From NCBI GenBank assembly GCA_035582835.1, contig JAYKAV010000289.1, forward strand, positions 1,820,853-1,884,852: a DNA stretch of 64,000 nt, read 5' to 3'. Source of the DNA: Phoebastria nigripes (taxonomy: Eukaryota > Chordata > Aves > Procellariiformes > Diomedeidae). The translations under genes and the position numbers were made by a program. Below the pieces are notes generated by a model that saw only the letters and a program-made list of their open reading frames with translations, was not told the DNA's origin and searched no databases. This document shows, one piece after another, positions 1 through 10,965 of this stretch. How positions within the stretch are numbered: the stretch's first letter is position 1; every line of letters begins with the position of its first letter.

Positions 1-539
1 AGTTGGATAGGGTGAAGGAGAAGATGGTCTGGCTAAGATTCCCAGAGGCCAGGGAGTTTACAAATAAGTGGAGAAAGGTTTGTTCTGAATAGCAATCTCA
101 ACTCACGGCAGGGTGACATCAGCTACGTGCACTCAGGACAGTGGAAANGAGGCATGGAGGTAGAAAAGCAACACTGGGCATGGGAGCACAGCTCATCCCT
201 TGGGCTGACTGGCAGATATGAAGTGTGGGTGGGTGACAGACCCCGAATACCACTGCCCAAAGTAGAGGATTGTGGTATGGCCGTGAACAGGAGAGCCCTG
301 GCTGCCTGAAGGGCTGGGAGCAGACTGTCCAACCCCTGGATGCAAGTAGCCAAAGAGGCAAAGGAGTGTATGGTCAGTGAAAGGGAACTACCAACCTCTT
401 CCAACATCCTGATGTAGAATGAAGAAGACCAAGACGCCAGAGAAATCCCTCTGGGATGATGAGCTACATTCTCCCTAGCTTGTATGAAGGTGATGAACTC
501 TCTTCTGTTCTGCAGATTTTCAGAGATTTACTACCTATT
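1..539. other. Non-coding stretch, no feature recognised
   Basis: Mixed-composition sequence with no microsatellite, recognisable transposon or splice-bounded frame. Short open frames occur on both strands over the same bases, which is what chance gives at this composition. One isolated N lies at 148. Confidence 0.6.
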
Positions 540-1030
540 AGAGGAGTTTAAATGCATTCAGTGTAATTAAACTCAGGGGGAAACACAAGCCTTTAATATC
601 TCATGATTTCTAAAATATAAAAAAAATACATCTTTCCCTGCCACTCTACAGTACTCCTGCCCGTGGTGACAGGTTTGAGGAACCCAGAGCTGGGACTGGC
701 TTAATCCACTAAGCCAAGCAGCTGCATGCGTGTGTGTGTGTGTTTGTGTGTGCAAAATCATTTTAATGATCCATAGCGGAAGGGCAAGTGGGTGAGGAAG
801 GGGGGATGCCAACTGGGGCATGTTCCTGCAATGCAGGGATAATTGGCCCTGCAATGGTAACGGCAAGCTGCTGTCAGCCTCTAACAAAGTGTGCGAGAGA
901 TGAAGTGACACCCTGACAGGTCCTGCTGTCGTCCTGGCCTGCCCTGCCTCTGCCAAACAAATGATTACAGCCTTTCTGCTGACATTCAGGAAACTAAATT
1001 GGAGGTAATTGCTCTCCTGAGGGGCCTGGA
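540..1030. promoter_or_regulatory. Candidate conserved non-coding element
   Basis: Complex sequence without transposon signatures. TAATTA-like words occur near 565-575 and ATTG/ATTA words near 838-842 and 1003-1010, with few long homopolymers apart from one TG microsatellite. The texture resembles vertebrate developmental enhancers, but that is inference. No promoter elements are evident. Confidence 0.22.
730..752. repeat. (GT)n microsatellite
   Basis: An alternating GT run of about 23 bases with one T-for-G interruption in the middle. It is a likely length-variable locus. Confidence 0.9.
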
Positions 1031-1880
1031 ATAGGGATGGTAAGAGGGAGCCTCACAGCTTTGCACCTCATCTGGGACATCTTCTTTTTTCCGCACTCTT
1101 CCCAACAAACACACAAGCTTTTCCCATAAGAGTACACATGTCGATGTGCTGAGGTTATGCCCTCCCAATTTCCCTTCCCTAATACAGGTCCATGGAAATT
1201 CACCTATGCCAGCTCTGACCCAGTGAATCCTGAGCACAGAAATGGGATAGAGATGACGACCCTTCAACGTCATCTGGGAGTGAATTCACCCAGTCTTTGG
1301 TTTTCCTTTTCCTCCTATGCTACATCTCAAACTCCCTTTCACACTCTGCTTGCTTGATCTCCATGTATTTGCAACTTTCCCTCCTATACAGAAGCAAGGG
1401 GCCCATGTCAGACACATGCAAAAAGGATAGCAAAAGAACAATATAAAGCACTTGTGTAGCTCCTACTACAGCAGCCTGGTTAACTCCAGGTCTGCCTTAA
1501 AGCTGAATCTTATATCACCAATGTATTGCCATACAAGAACAAAATGATGAAAATCTCTGTAGGTATCTAGCAGGCTGCATTCCTGCTGAAATGATATAGT
1601 GCAGCTGGAATATTATGTCACCGATGGCAGTGTGCTCTAATCTAAATCCAGACAGGTTGTTGGGAAGTTCTCAGGTCTCCCGTTTTTCAGTAAAGTCATA
1701 TTGTTATCACATTGAATGGCTTACGGCTTAAACTTACATTGTGATGGCCATACAAGGAATTGCATTTACTGTGACTGGAAGGAAGAGAGAGGGAGAGGGA
1801 GAGAAAAAATTAAACTTGTTGGCTGGAAAGCGTCTACTAGAGCATACAACAGCTCCACCTCCTCATGATATTCAAGTTCA
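1031..1880. other. Non-coding stretch with purine microsatellite
   Basis: No gene seen. The part from 1560 to 1770 is complex sequence that could be a weakly conserved element. A GGGAGA-type purine run lies at 1781-1807. Confidence 0.5.
1781..1807. repeat. (GGGAGA)n purine-rich simple repeat
   Basis: A purine-only run built from GAGA and GGGAGA units, ending in an A run. Confidence 0.8.
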
Positions 1881-2735
1881 TCATTTCTAAATAAATATGC
1901 TTGGAAATTGTCCATCACAAGGGAAAACAGTCATCTCAAGGGTACTGTTGAAAGCATATGTCAANGGTAACACCATGGGCATGTAAATTGATTCAGAGTA
2001 CTTAATTGGCACTGTTTTCTTTAGTACATTGACGTCATTCCAGAACAATCCCAACCCCCAGCACACTAACGTCAGGTCATATTCTGAGGCCATTTACTTC
2101 AGAAGGTTATTTCCTTTGACTCCAATGGATTAACCAGTTCTACATTGCAGTAGAGAGAGGTCAGATGTAGATCTCTTCCACTTACATTGAATTTAATTGA
2201 TTTTTTGTATCTGTTTAAAAAACTTCTAAAACAGAACTTAATGGAAAATAAATTTTCATTACTCTAACCCTCTCAAACACAGCACAGAGCCCACTGTGGC
2301 AGGTGGTGTACGCACACTGACAGAACAAAAACTTCCTGATTCATGGGCAATATACCCCAAAGAGGGAATAGCTTTCACTCCTAAATGAGTCAGAGAGCTA
2401 ATTTACACCCCAAAAACACAGCCTTTCAACAAGCTCAGTTGCTTTCGTGGATAATCCCTCATCTTTTCTAATCCTTCCTGAAGATCTCTTAGCTCAATGA
2501 CTAGCAGTAGTTAGAAACCCTTTCTCTTTCTTTAGGTAATTGCCTTCTTCGGATACTACTGATCCACAGTCCAAAAAATGACCTGAGACAAAGCCCTACC
2601 CCTGCTGCCCCAACAAAGAGTCCACCATACAGTGACCCAGTCCCTCTCCTCTCAGTGATTACCCCAACTAGTGCCAGCTGCTCATCATCAGCAAGGCCTC
2701 TTAAACCAGGTGGTTTGAATTTGTCAGACCCTTCT
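1881..2735. other. Non-coding stretch with a CRE and an old repeat trace
   Basis: No gene. Positions 2110-2150 contain a TTTGACTCCAATGGA word resembling the arm of the old palindromic sauropsid repeats described at 16705-16790, but the match is short. The remainder is unremarkable. Confidence 0.45.
2030..2037. promoter_or_regulatory. Perfect palindromic CRE (TGACGTCA)
   Basis: The sequence is an exact CREB/ATF consensus. A second ACGTCA half-site lies at 2069-2074. No TATA box or CpG island is nearby, so a promoter role is not supported. An isolated enhancer site or a chance match are both possible. Confidence 0.3.
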
Positions 2736-2987
2736 TGACTCCATTAACGTTTTGTTTGCCACTAAATTTTGGGAAGGTAAAAGAAGTTACTGCAGTTGCT
2801 GCAAGGAATTTTCCCATGATTATTTGCCATTATAAACCTTTTTTGGGCTCTGGTTTCTTTTCAGCTTGGACAGCAATGTGCTTAGAAATGGTATGCATAC
2901 GCATTTTCTCATGTGAACAGGCCTTCAGCTTAGTCCTTTAGAGTTCAGTGAGGTGACCACCATAGCAAGTTCCATGGGCACCATGTG

Positions 2988-3008
2988 GTTACCACTTCAA
3001 GTGGTAAC
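2988..3008. promoter_or_regulatory. Palindrome of two overlapping NKX2-type sites
   Basis: Arm GTTACCACTT (2988-2997), one spacer base, and arm AAGTGGTAAC (2999-3008) form a perfect inverted repeat. Each strand reads TNAAGTGG across the centre, the core bound by NKX2-class homeodomain factors. Binding is inferred from motif knowledge only. Confidence 0.4.
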
Positions 3009-3149
3009 ACCTGCTAAGAGCCATGGCCAAGTCCTCAACTCCTTCAGGGTTTTCAGGTGCTTTTTTCACATCAGTGCAGCTGACAGAAACTGAGCTCAGT
3101 TCCATGCTGAGTTCCCTGTCTGAATGTTATTATTTTACTGTGGCAGCTA

Positions 3150-3245
3150 AAGGACCCAACNGAGCGCAGGTTCCATTTTGTGCTTCATGATACACAAAGA
3201 TAGTAAGGGATTCTCTTGCCCCCAGGAGCCTGCAGTTCACAGCCA
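3150..3245 (-). mobile_element. Possible L2 LINE 3'-end relic
   Basis: The order of words (GATACACAAAGATAGTAAG, then CTTGCCCCCAGGAGC, then GCAGTTCACAG) follows the reverse complement of the L2 3' end as I remember it, where a balance of GATACA, CCCTGCCCTCAAGGAGC and ACAGTC words is typical. It is heavily diverged. A chance resemblance cannot be excluded. Confidence 0.45.
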
Positions 3246-3800
3246 TAGTTCTCCATGTCACGCTGTGCGGCATGATGACCTGCTCTTTCTTTTTCATGAC
3301 AGTCCAGCAATTGCTGTCACCTCTGCTCTATCTGCCCAAATAGCAGAAGTGCTATGAAATCATGGCTGCTTAAGGATTTGCTCAGTTGGCAAGTTCACAT
3401 CCATGGCTTTCCAAAGGCTCTGCCTCAGAGCCATTGCCAGGAAAGAGGACTTTCATAAGTTAATTTCGGGAACTTCTGTTCTGTGTTGTTGCCATAGAAA
3501 GAGACCTCTGAAGGAAACCTAAGCGTCCAAAGCGATTGCAGTGCTGATATCGGGATACGCCCTCAAAAGCCGTGGACATTTATGTTGTGTTGCCACTGTA
3601 GACCAATTTCTCTCTGGTGAAAGGACTAACATTCCATAGAAATAGCCATTAATAGTCAATAGACTGTTGAGACCATTGGGATGAACCCCCAAATTGAAGT
3701 CCTGGCTTGGAGCATGGATTTGAAACTGCATCTCCTACCTCTCTAGCTTAACCATTTCTGGCAATCAGCATCTGTTTCTGACCAGAAATTCCACCTTGCA

Positions 3801-5935
3801 CAAAAACTTTAGTTAAATGACATATTTAAATGAACAGACTGGGATTAAACAAATGCCTGTTTTGAATGAAGAGCAGGTTTTGTCCAGCTGCACTGGGCTC
3901 TTCAAGCAGTTTGTTGTTCCCTCTGTAAGAGTATTGCCGGTGGCCCGTGAAGGACTTTGGACAAGTCTTCCTTCATTGTCATGCATCGATCTCACGCATC
4001 ACAAATCCAGCCAGTGGCTGAGGATTGGGTATCTCTGCTAATTGGTTACATTTGCCTCTGACGCCTGGCTACCAGCTGGCAGAGGTGATGGCATTTGCAA
4101 TGCCGCCTTGGCAGAGAAGTTCTGCAACTGCCATCTGTTGGCTTCCAGAGTCACATTTCCTAGATAAACATGGCCTCCCCATGGGAAATGTGACTTCTCA
4201 TCTGTGACGGATGGAACGTAAAAGGCCCCTCCAGCTTTCGTGGGATCCTCAGGAACCTGCTGGGCCATTATCAAATGTGAAGCCATTATTTTATAATGGA
4301 CATAATCCTTCTCCTTCCTGCATCTCATGTGAGAAGAACATACTCCATTTCCAAAGAATCCATAAGGAATTCTACCTTGCCACCAAAGATTTCTGTATTT
4401 GAACAGAATCAGAAAAGAAATGAAGTTTTGCTGTTTTGTTTTGGTTTTCCCATTGGTGATGCTGAATATTTAATCACAGCTTCACAAGGACATGAATTTC
4501 TCTTTGGATTCCTCCTCCTGGCTCAGGAACAGATCTCAGGCTGGTCCCAAGGACTCTCTTGTTTTGTCCAGACTTGGCTGTTCTTGCTAGTTTGCTGAAA
4601 GNCCTTCAGATACTCAGAAGCAAAACTTCCGTGCACATGTACGTACTTGTGTGTGGGCAAAACATATATATGTTCCCAGAGATTTTATAATAATGCTTTT
4701 GTAATGGAAATTTTGTATTGGAGAAAAAATTTAATAAAATATGAGTTTTCTTCTGAACTGTTGGCAGGGAAAGCTGTTTGGGTTCCCTGGGTGCCAAAGA
4801 ATATCTGGAGTTACATCAGGAATTTCTAGCAATTTTATATTTGTGTCCACTGAAATCCACAAAAGTCAGTCAGATCTTTCCATGGAGGAGTTCTAACAAA
4901 TGAATAGCTAATGATTATGATATTTGCTCCAGAAGGTTGGTTATTTCTTCTAAAATTTGAATAGCAGAGTTCAAAACTTCAGAAGATGGGTATCATCCAG
5001 AGGAATCTGCATTGTCTTTGCTGACATAACCATTTCTGACAGATTGATTAATAAATATAACACCAGTACTCATGGCAACAGGATCACACAGGAACAGGTA
5101 CATGAATTAACAAATAATGCTGGTCATAGCTTCTCTCTTAAAAAAATGTTAATATTCAACCTTTTTAAAAAGCAATTATTTGGGAAAGATTACTTTAAAC
5201 AACTAGCACCTGCCTGTTTGAAGTATCTTAACCAAAGTAAGGCTTATTGTCTTCCTTTCTTTCTTATATTTAAAACCACATTGACAATTTCAAAACAACA
5301 AAAAATCTCTCTTAGGTAATACTGTAAAATGGAAGTTCCTTACAAAGCTCTGGCTACTCTGTGGGCTTAAACACATTCTCAAGTGCCAGAAAACTCTGGG
5401 GGTCTCAGATCAAATGCTAAAGTGGATATGCTGGACAAAGCACCCGGAGCGTTTCCTCTGAACCATCAACTCCCCTAGGGCTGATGGATTCGTGTGTTGA
5501 CTTCTCGTAACGGAGCCTTCCAGTCTGTTTTTCCAGGACAGGCTGCCTGTGTAACTGAAGAACCAGGAATTACTGTTACCAGGAACCTGGCTTCGGCGCC
5601 CCAGGGCTAAACAAGCTCAGATCTGTGTTTTACCAGTCCAAAGAGACATGTCATGAATTTCAACCAGCATCACAAATATGCTGGGTGGGAAACATGATCT
5701 AGGCTGCCCCAGTTGTCAACACAGAGAGTCTGAGTGCCGCACTAGAACGGGCAAGCCTTTGAGTTATATGAAAAACAAATACAGAAATGTTATGGGTTTT
5801 TCCTGTGGTTTTTTTTTTTTTCTCTTACTATTCTTCCAAAGATTAAACATTGGGGATTGGGCTCATTAAAAAGTATGGGACTGTTTGTTGTAAGCAATTT
5901 CATTAAGACACCAGGCTCTGAATCAACAAGTTACT
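3801..5935. other. Non-coding stretch with hairpin and poly-T
   Basis: No gene. The inverted repeat at 4149-4195 and a TGATTAAT word at 5045-5052 (PBX-HOX-like) are the only structured items. A 13-base T run lies at 5809-5821. Frames such as 4957-5319 are AT-rich, have no domain and look like chance. Confidence 0.5.
4149..4195. repeat. 12-bp inverted repeat (hairpin)
   Basis: AGTCACATTTCC at 4149-4160 is perfectly complementary to GGAAATGTGACT at 4184-4195, with a 23-base loop. One wobble and one AT pair extend it inward. The stem is too short for a standard miRNA precursor. Confidence 0.7.
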
Positions 5936-6040
5936 TAACATTTTAACCACTTAATTATATGCACAAATGAAAATCCTGTTGACTCCAGCATGTGCTTAAC
6001 GCTCTGTTGAACCAGAACCTTAGTCCAGTTAGCAAACTTG
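5936..6040 (+). repeat. Ancient sauropsid interspersed repeat
   Basis: The segment carries CCACTTAATTATATGCAC, then TGTTGACTCCA, then GCATGTGCTTAACGC and TGTTGAACCAGAACCTTAG, in that order. I recognise this as a degraded copy of a repeat common in bird, turtle and crocodile DNA, built around TGCTTAA words and ending in a GCTGAACC-GGCCTTA block. I cannot give its database name. Confidence 0.6.
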
Positions 6041-6404
6041 TCATGAACTGATCCTGATTTATACGAATGGGTTTATTTTTTGTAAGTATTCACCAAATAG
6101 GTTGGACAAATAATTTTTCAACCTACCGGCTTTTACTGTTTGCTTTAGACTGTTTGCTAGTAATTCATAATTCATTATGGTTGGTCAAGTGCAACACATG
6201 ATGCTTCTGAACAGGAAAGGCAGGGGGGTAAAAGGCAAAAGGTTAATGAATAATGAATAACATACTTCCTGTTATGAATCTTCATGCTGAAGTGAGTGAA
6301 ACATTAAAAATTTGCAAACATTTTCATAAATTCTCTGTTGCTGCCTGGATACTCAAGAAAAGAAATAATATGACTTCAAGAATCATTGTTAACCCAATAG
6401 GGCA
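6041..6404. other. AT-rich non-coding stretch
   Basis: No gene. There are runs of AATGAAT near 6245-6262 and an inverted GGTTG...CAACC pair near 6100-6125. The frame beginning at 6253 is AT-rich and unsupported. Confidence 0.5.
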
Positions 6405-6590
6405 TTTTAATACACTCAGGGTAGATACTCAAAGGCCAAAAATGCCAATGGACACCCACTAAGACTTTCAAAGGTGCTTAAGCCGGCAGCATGCCTAGGG
6501 TGCATCACAAGCAGATGCTCTTGGGCCTCTGAAATTCCCATGTAGTGCTTATCTGCATCCTTTGAAAATCTTCTGCTCAACCCCACCCAG
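6405..6590. repeat. Ancient palindromic sauropsid repeat
   Basis: ACTTTCAAAGGTGCTTAAGC near 6463-6482 and CCTTTGAAAATCTTCTGCTC near 6559-6578 bound a segment with AATGCCAATGGACACC, CCTAGGGTGC and GTAGTGCTTATCTGC. This matches in order a family with CAAAGGCACCTAAG near one end and CTTTGAAAATC near the other, frequent in turtle and bird genomes. Identification is from memory. Confidence 0.55.
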
Positions 6591-7419
6591 TGATCTCAGC
6601 ATGAGGCCACAAAAGCATCTCCTGAAATCATTACTTATGAAACAAAGAGCTTATCGCATGTTTGACCTGAAGCACATGCTTGAATCCTGCCGGACGTTGA
6701 AGTTATACTAAGAATATGTATGTGAGTCCACTGAGGAGACAAAAAAGCAAGGAAGACAGAGAAGCTGTTGTGATCCTTCCAGGGTTGCTCAGTGGTCTGC
6801 AGGTCAAAGAAGTGACTCCTTCAAGAAGTCAGTGGAGGAATAGACCTGGCTGGGGACAGGTCTATTTTTTTCCTTGTTTGTATTCTGATGGGAAGTAATA
6901 ATATTTTGTTTTGTTTTGTTTTTTTAAAAAAAAGTGAACACCAAGATGTTTTTACTTTTTAGCTGAAAAGCTTTTGGTTTGAACAATCTAACAATTAATA
7001 TAGAAATCACTATTTTCCATAGAAAACACAGAAATACGTTCAGCTGAAAACGTCATTTGTATTTACTGAAAAACCCCTTTCACTGAATCTTCTGGAGAAG
7101 GTTGGATAGATTTTGTTGCTGGGATTTTGCACTCAGGGAGGTGAAATCAAACGAAACTGAGGGTACTGTGCTTTGGGTTTAGCTAGAAAAGCACAGCTGA
7201 GTTATTTCCATTTGGAAAAAAACAACCTCCCATCCTTCTCTCCATAAAACTTTCTACATCTCACTGGCCATGAGATATTTTTTCTACTTTGCACGTGGAG
7301 GTGTTTTGAGCAGAGCTCTTCCTGGGCTGCACAGGGGCATTTGTCTCCTGCCCCGCAGCCTCCTCTCCCATGCTGTCCGCCGGGTGCGAGAACCAAGTGT
7401 CAGAATCGATCGATTTACA
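6591..7419. other. Non-coding stretch with repeat traces
   Basis: A further TGCTTAA-type trace occurs at 6645-6715 (AGCACATGCTTGAATCC). Positions 6960-7090 belong to the diffuse AT-rich fold-back class (GCTGAAAA, TTTCCATAGAAAA, ACTGAAAAACC). Positions 7202-7419 become GC-richer with no gene evident. Confidence 0.45.
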
Positions 7420-7560
7420 AGCTCGCCACCAGCCGCGGTGCCCCACTCATTAGAAACAATTTGCATGCTGAACATCAGTATGACAGCCCTAGCGAGGGAT
7501 TTGTTTAGCTAATTTAGAGTAATGAGGAAGAGAAATTAATCACTTTAACACTGATGCTCC
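7420..7560. promoter_or_regulatory. Candidate conserved non-coding element with octamer
   Basis: This repeat-free block contains a perfect octamer complement ATTTGCAT (7459-7466), TTAGCTAATTTAG near 7505-7517 and GAAATTAATCAC near 7531-7542. Homeodomain and POU words cluster within about 90 bp. The enhancer call is inference. Confidence 0.3.
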
Positions 7561-8125
7561 CTGGCACAGCAAGGCTGGTAGTCATCCCCCCACCTGTCAG
7601 CAAGGCACCCCCATTTCTCCCCCTATTTCCATGCATGTGTGCCCCTGAACAGAGAGTTCAGGGATATAATAACAGGCCTGGAGTACCGGGCAAGAAGCTG
7701 TCAGCATGGAGAAAAAACAAGGCAGCTACCAAGTGCTTACAGCAAGGTTAAAGCAAACAGGATTATCTGTTCAAAGCACTTGAGAGTGCTGATGCTCTCA
7801 AAACAAAGGACAGGGGCAGGAGCCTCAGCCATCTAGCTGTGCTCAGCTGTCCCCAGCCTGCTCTGCCTCAGCTGGGGAGAAACCCGATTGCGAGCTACCG
7901 CTTCATTAATGATTGATTAAGGGAATAGTGCTGGGGTGGAGGAATCCTGCACGTGGTGAGCACCGCTCCTCTCCAGGTGTTTCACTCCCTCCGGGAAGCG
8001 GAGGCTGTGAGGTGAGGGCTGTGAGACGACAGTGCCCAGCGCTGGGTCGACAAGGGCTGGGCTCAGGGTTCTGGAGGAGAAGGTCTCACTTAGGAAGAAA
8101 GTCGGGAACCGGTTCATTTTCAGCT
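7561..8125. other. Non-coding stretch with PBX-HOX-like site
   Basis: No gene. TGATTGATTAA at 7910-7920 fits a PBX-HOX composite site and recurs exactly at 48861-48871. The rest is mixed GC sequence, ending in a poly-T/pyrimidine run near 8127-8142. Confidence 0.4.
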
Positions 8126-8500
8126 CTTTTTTTTTCTTTTTTAGTGTCTTTCAACATAAACCTTTTGGTTTACATACTCAATTATAGAAAAAATTATCTA
8201 TATTAAAATATTCTGCTCAGCTAAATACTGAAAACATTCCCTTTATCAGAAAAAAAAATCATAACCCTTTTAAATCTTTCCTATGTATTTTGCCACTCCC
8301 AGGTATATTTAGCATGCTTTAGGGATATACCCTTTCCAAATAAATAAAGATACAAGTTCATGACAGCTGTGACATGAATAGAATCCGTATTGTGAACTCA
8401 AATAAATATCATTATAATGCGTTGTTTGTTTAACGTTTATGATCACTCTGCTCTCAGACATTGTCCTGCGTGGCAGTCTGTATTCCTTCTCCCACACTCT
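8126..8500. promoter_or_regulatory. Candidate AT-rich conserved element
   Basis: Complex AT-rich sequence with several CAAATAAATA/TAAATAAA words. A TGACAGCTG composite at 8361-8369 joins a MEIS-like TGACAG with a CAGCTG E-box. No transposon features were recognised. Regulatory function is inferred only. Confidence 0.22.
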
Positions 8501-9834
8501 TGTTTACAAGTCTAACGTGAGTATTGTTCCCTGGTTACACCTCCTCAGCATATTTAATTTCCCGTGTATTGTTCCCTAGTCCTCCTCTAATGCCTGGAAC
8601 AGGTAGGACTGTTCTCTCGTGGAGGTTGTTGTCTCCCATTTCTCTGTTACAAGTGTGCCCAGAAGAAAGCTTTTCTGACCTTCACTGTCAACCCACAGCA
8701 TGGGTGCAGGTTGTTTTCTGTGGAGTTCCTCTAATGTAGGACTTCTAGTCACTGAAAAGCATTAGAAACCCACATATCATCATTTATAGGTGCAATCCAA
8801 AACTCATCTCCTTTTATAGGCCCTAGCTTAATAATTGTGGCTGCAGAATGGCCGCCAGTATTATTCCCAGAATAAGAACTACTGAACTTAAACAAGTGTA
8901 ACGCGGTAAGGGAGAGNTGGAAGTACCAAAGCTTTTATGTACAGAAATGATGCCAGATTGTAAAAATGTGAATGCTGTAAAATAATGTCTTTAATTATAC
9001 ACATAGAAAGAAAGTTTTCAGCAGCAGATGTCTAAAGACAGGCTCTCAAAACACAGACCCGTCAGTGAACTCTATGGAAAAAAAATGGAGAAGACATNTA
9101 GATGTGGACTAACAGGGATTGTTTCAGTTTTCCTTAGATGAATGTGTATACGTGTATGTGTGTAAATCCAGAACAGGGTACTTCTTAGTTGCAATCATTA
9201 TAATTGATAGGAAGATTTAAAAGGAAGATCTGGTATAAGAAATAAGAGCAGGAATAATGGACCATGAATGATGCACAGTGGTAATCCTGAACTCGTTGCT
9301 CTGGCCTTTGAATTGCAGAGTGACGAGGGCACTCCACAGAGCCCGGAGGAGACCTGCACCAAGTGCTGCACCATCTGGATACAGCCCTGAGCAGTGCAGG
9401 TAAGGGCTATTCCACCACTTGTCCTACAGGATGGTTTCATTTAATAGTATTTGCCCTTCGCAGTGCAGATGTAGCAGTAGTGGTAGGGGACCTTATGGCA
9501 TGNGCTATTGTAGGTCTATTATCAGAATATGTTAAGGGATGACTAGCAGGGAACCACTGAGGATTTTCTGATGATGAGGCTAGGACATATAAAAGCATCT
9601 TTAGCTAATGAGTGTATCCTAGTTGTCTGTCTGGAGATATATGATGAAATTCCTTCGACAGGGATATGAAAAGACTGATCCTAACAGAGGCCAGGCTGGT
9701 CCCATGGCTCGTGGCCCTCAGGGCCGNTCAGGTCCAGGGCTTTCCCAGAGCACTCCCACACCTCCAGGAGAACCCAGTTGAGATGCTCATCAGTGGCTCT
9801 CAACACACCTCCCACTGCAAAATTGAAAAAGAAA
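8501..9834. other. Non-coding stretch with one exon-like segment
   Basis: Apart from the exon-like segment at 9319-9399 and an imperfect (TGTA)n run near 9143-9168, nothing is recognised. Isolated Ns lie at 8917, 9098, 9503 and 9727. Confidence 0.5.
9319..9399 (+). other. Exon-like 81-bp segment with good splice sites
   Basis: An acceptor TTGAATTGCAG (AG at 9317-9318) and a donor CAG|GTAAGG (GT at 9400-9401) enclose 81 bases. The frame starting at the second exon base is open throughout; the first frame would end in a stop after about 23 codons. The upstream pyrimidine tract is only moderate. It could be a real coding or non-coding exon, or chance splice-like words. Confidence 0.2.
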
Positions 9835-10230
9835 AAAAAAGCTAATTACATCCCTGGATGCCTTTTTCTTGATTTCATCGGGATTTCTATCACACCCAAA
9901 CAAAGGTATTTTTGTCCAAGGCTTTTCAGTAATTGGAGATGTGTGGGGAGTTTCACCCAGCACTTAAATCAGAACAATTGCCATATTTTTAAAAGATTAT
10001 CCTAATGTTGAGCTTTCTTTTTTTAATGTTTTATAATAAAAAGTCCCAGAAATAAAGGCTGCAATGTAGTTGCAATAGAATTTACATTAGCATATTTGGA
10101 GAGTTTTTTGATCATTTTTGCATGCATTAAAATGAAATATTCTGTAAAAATTAAACATTATATGCAAATGAGTGCAACAAACCTACATTTTGAATAATAA
10201 TAATTCATTATCCCCCTATAATATATGTAA
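9835..10230. promoter_or_regulatory. Candidate conserved element, octamer-containing
   Basis: Repeat-free AT-rich sequence with GCTAATTAC (9840-9848), CAGTAATTGG near 9929, GCATGCATTAAAATG near 10119-10134, and a perfect POU octamer ATGCAAAT at 10162-10169 followed by a run of AATAATAAT. The texture strongly resembles deeply conserved enhancers. Conservation is untested. Confidence 0.38.
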
Positions 10231-10241
10231 GTGGCTTCCCC

Positions 10242-10267
10242 TTTTTTTTTTAAAAAAAAAAAAAAAA
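10242..10267. repeat. T10-A16 homopolymer fold-back
   Basis: Ten Ts are followed directly by sixteen As, giving a self-complementary low-complexity block between two candidate conserved elements. Confidence 0.85.
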
Positions 10268-10615
10268 GGAAATGCACTGTAGATATTAATTCAGCACAGC
10301 AGAAGTTTACAGAGAAGATCCACTGAAATTATAATAGAACACATTCCTTATTTGCATAAATCCCAGAATCCCACCTGCCAAAACCCTCCAGCTATTAATA
10401 GGTGATATGAATGTCACTCGATGCTCATTTATAATATTGTCACTGTAATATAATGCATATTTAGGGCAGATTTTAAGAATCATTGTAATTAACAAAGCAC
10501 ACCATTACCAGCAAGTGTTTATTTGTGTTATAGGATAAAGATGTTGCATTTGGAAACAATTATAACTTTAAAGGTGTTGAATTAACCCCTTTGGAAGTGT
10601 TGCCTTCTTTTAGTG
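10268..10615. promoter_or_regulatory. Candidate conserved element, second octamer
   Basis: Contains a perfect reverse octamer ATTTGCAT at 10350-10357, TATTAATTCAG near 10286, GTAATTAACAAAG near 10483-10496 and CAATTATAACTTTAAAG near 10556-10573. No repeats. With 9835-10230 it forms the best enhancer-like block in the window. Confidence 0.38.
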
Positions 10616-10965
10616 AGTGCGGTAGATTTCCACAGGCTAGTTGCATGTAAAAAAAAATGGTTTAAATTAATGGCATGTCTGTGTATCTGCAATGATAATA
10701 ATCATTCATGTGCCAGGCCATGTCTCTACGACATGTATTTATTCTTCACCCCAGGGCTGTCTATGTTTGAAAGCTTTTTTCTCCCATCAGTTCTTTATGG
10801 GGAAACTGAGTTACCAATTTGTGAGACTAGGCTTTTTGAAATAGCTTAACAGAGTTAAGTGCACATTTACAGGTGGAGCTACTGTGCGCTTTTCTGTTTT
10901 CACCATTTTGAGTCCTGTTATCGTAAGGTAGATATGTCCAGGACAGAGTGTGACTTGGTGTATTG
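10616..10965. other. Non-coding stretch
   Basis: No gene. A small inverted AATGAT...ATCATT pair lies at 10691-10706. The sequence leads into the LTR fragment that follows. Confidence 0.45.

Larger units (their letters stand above)
2736..3800. other. Non-coding stretch with NKX2-like palindrome and L2-like relic
   Basis: No gene. It holds the 21-bp palindrome at 2988-3008 and a degraded LINE-like segment at 3150-3245, both listed separately. The rest is mixed sequence with repeated CTCAGTTC/GAGTTC words and no clear element. Confidence 0.5.

Noticed and set aside
4149..4195. miRNA precursor
   Set aside because: Only about 12-14 paired bases; a Drosha substrate needs a much longer stem.
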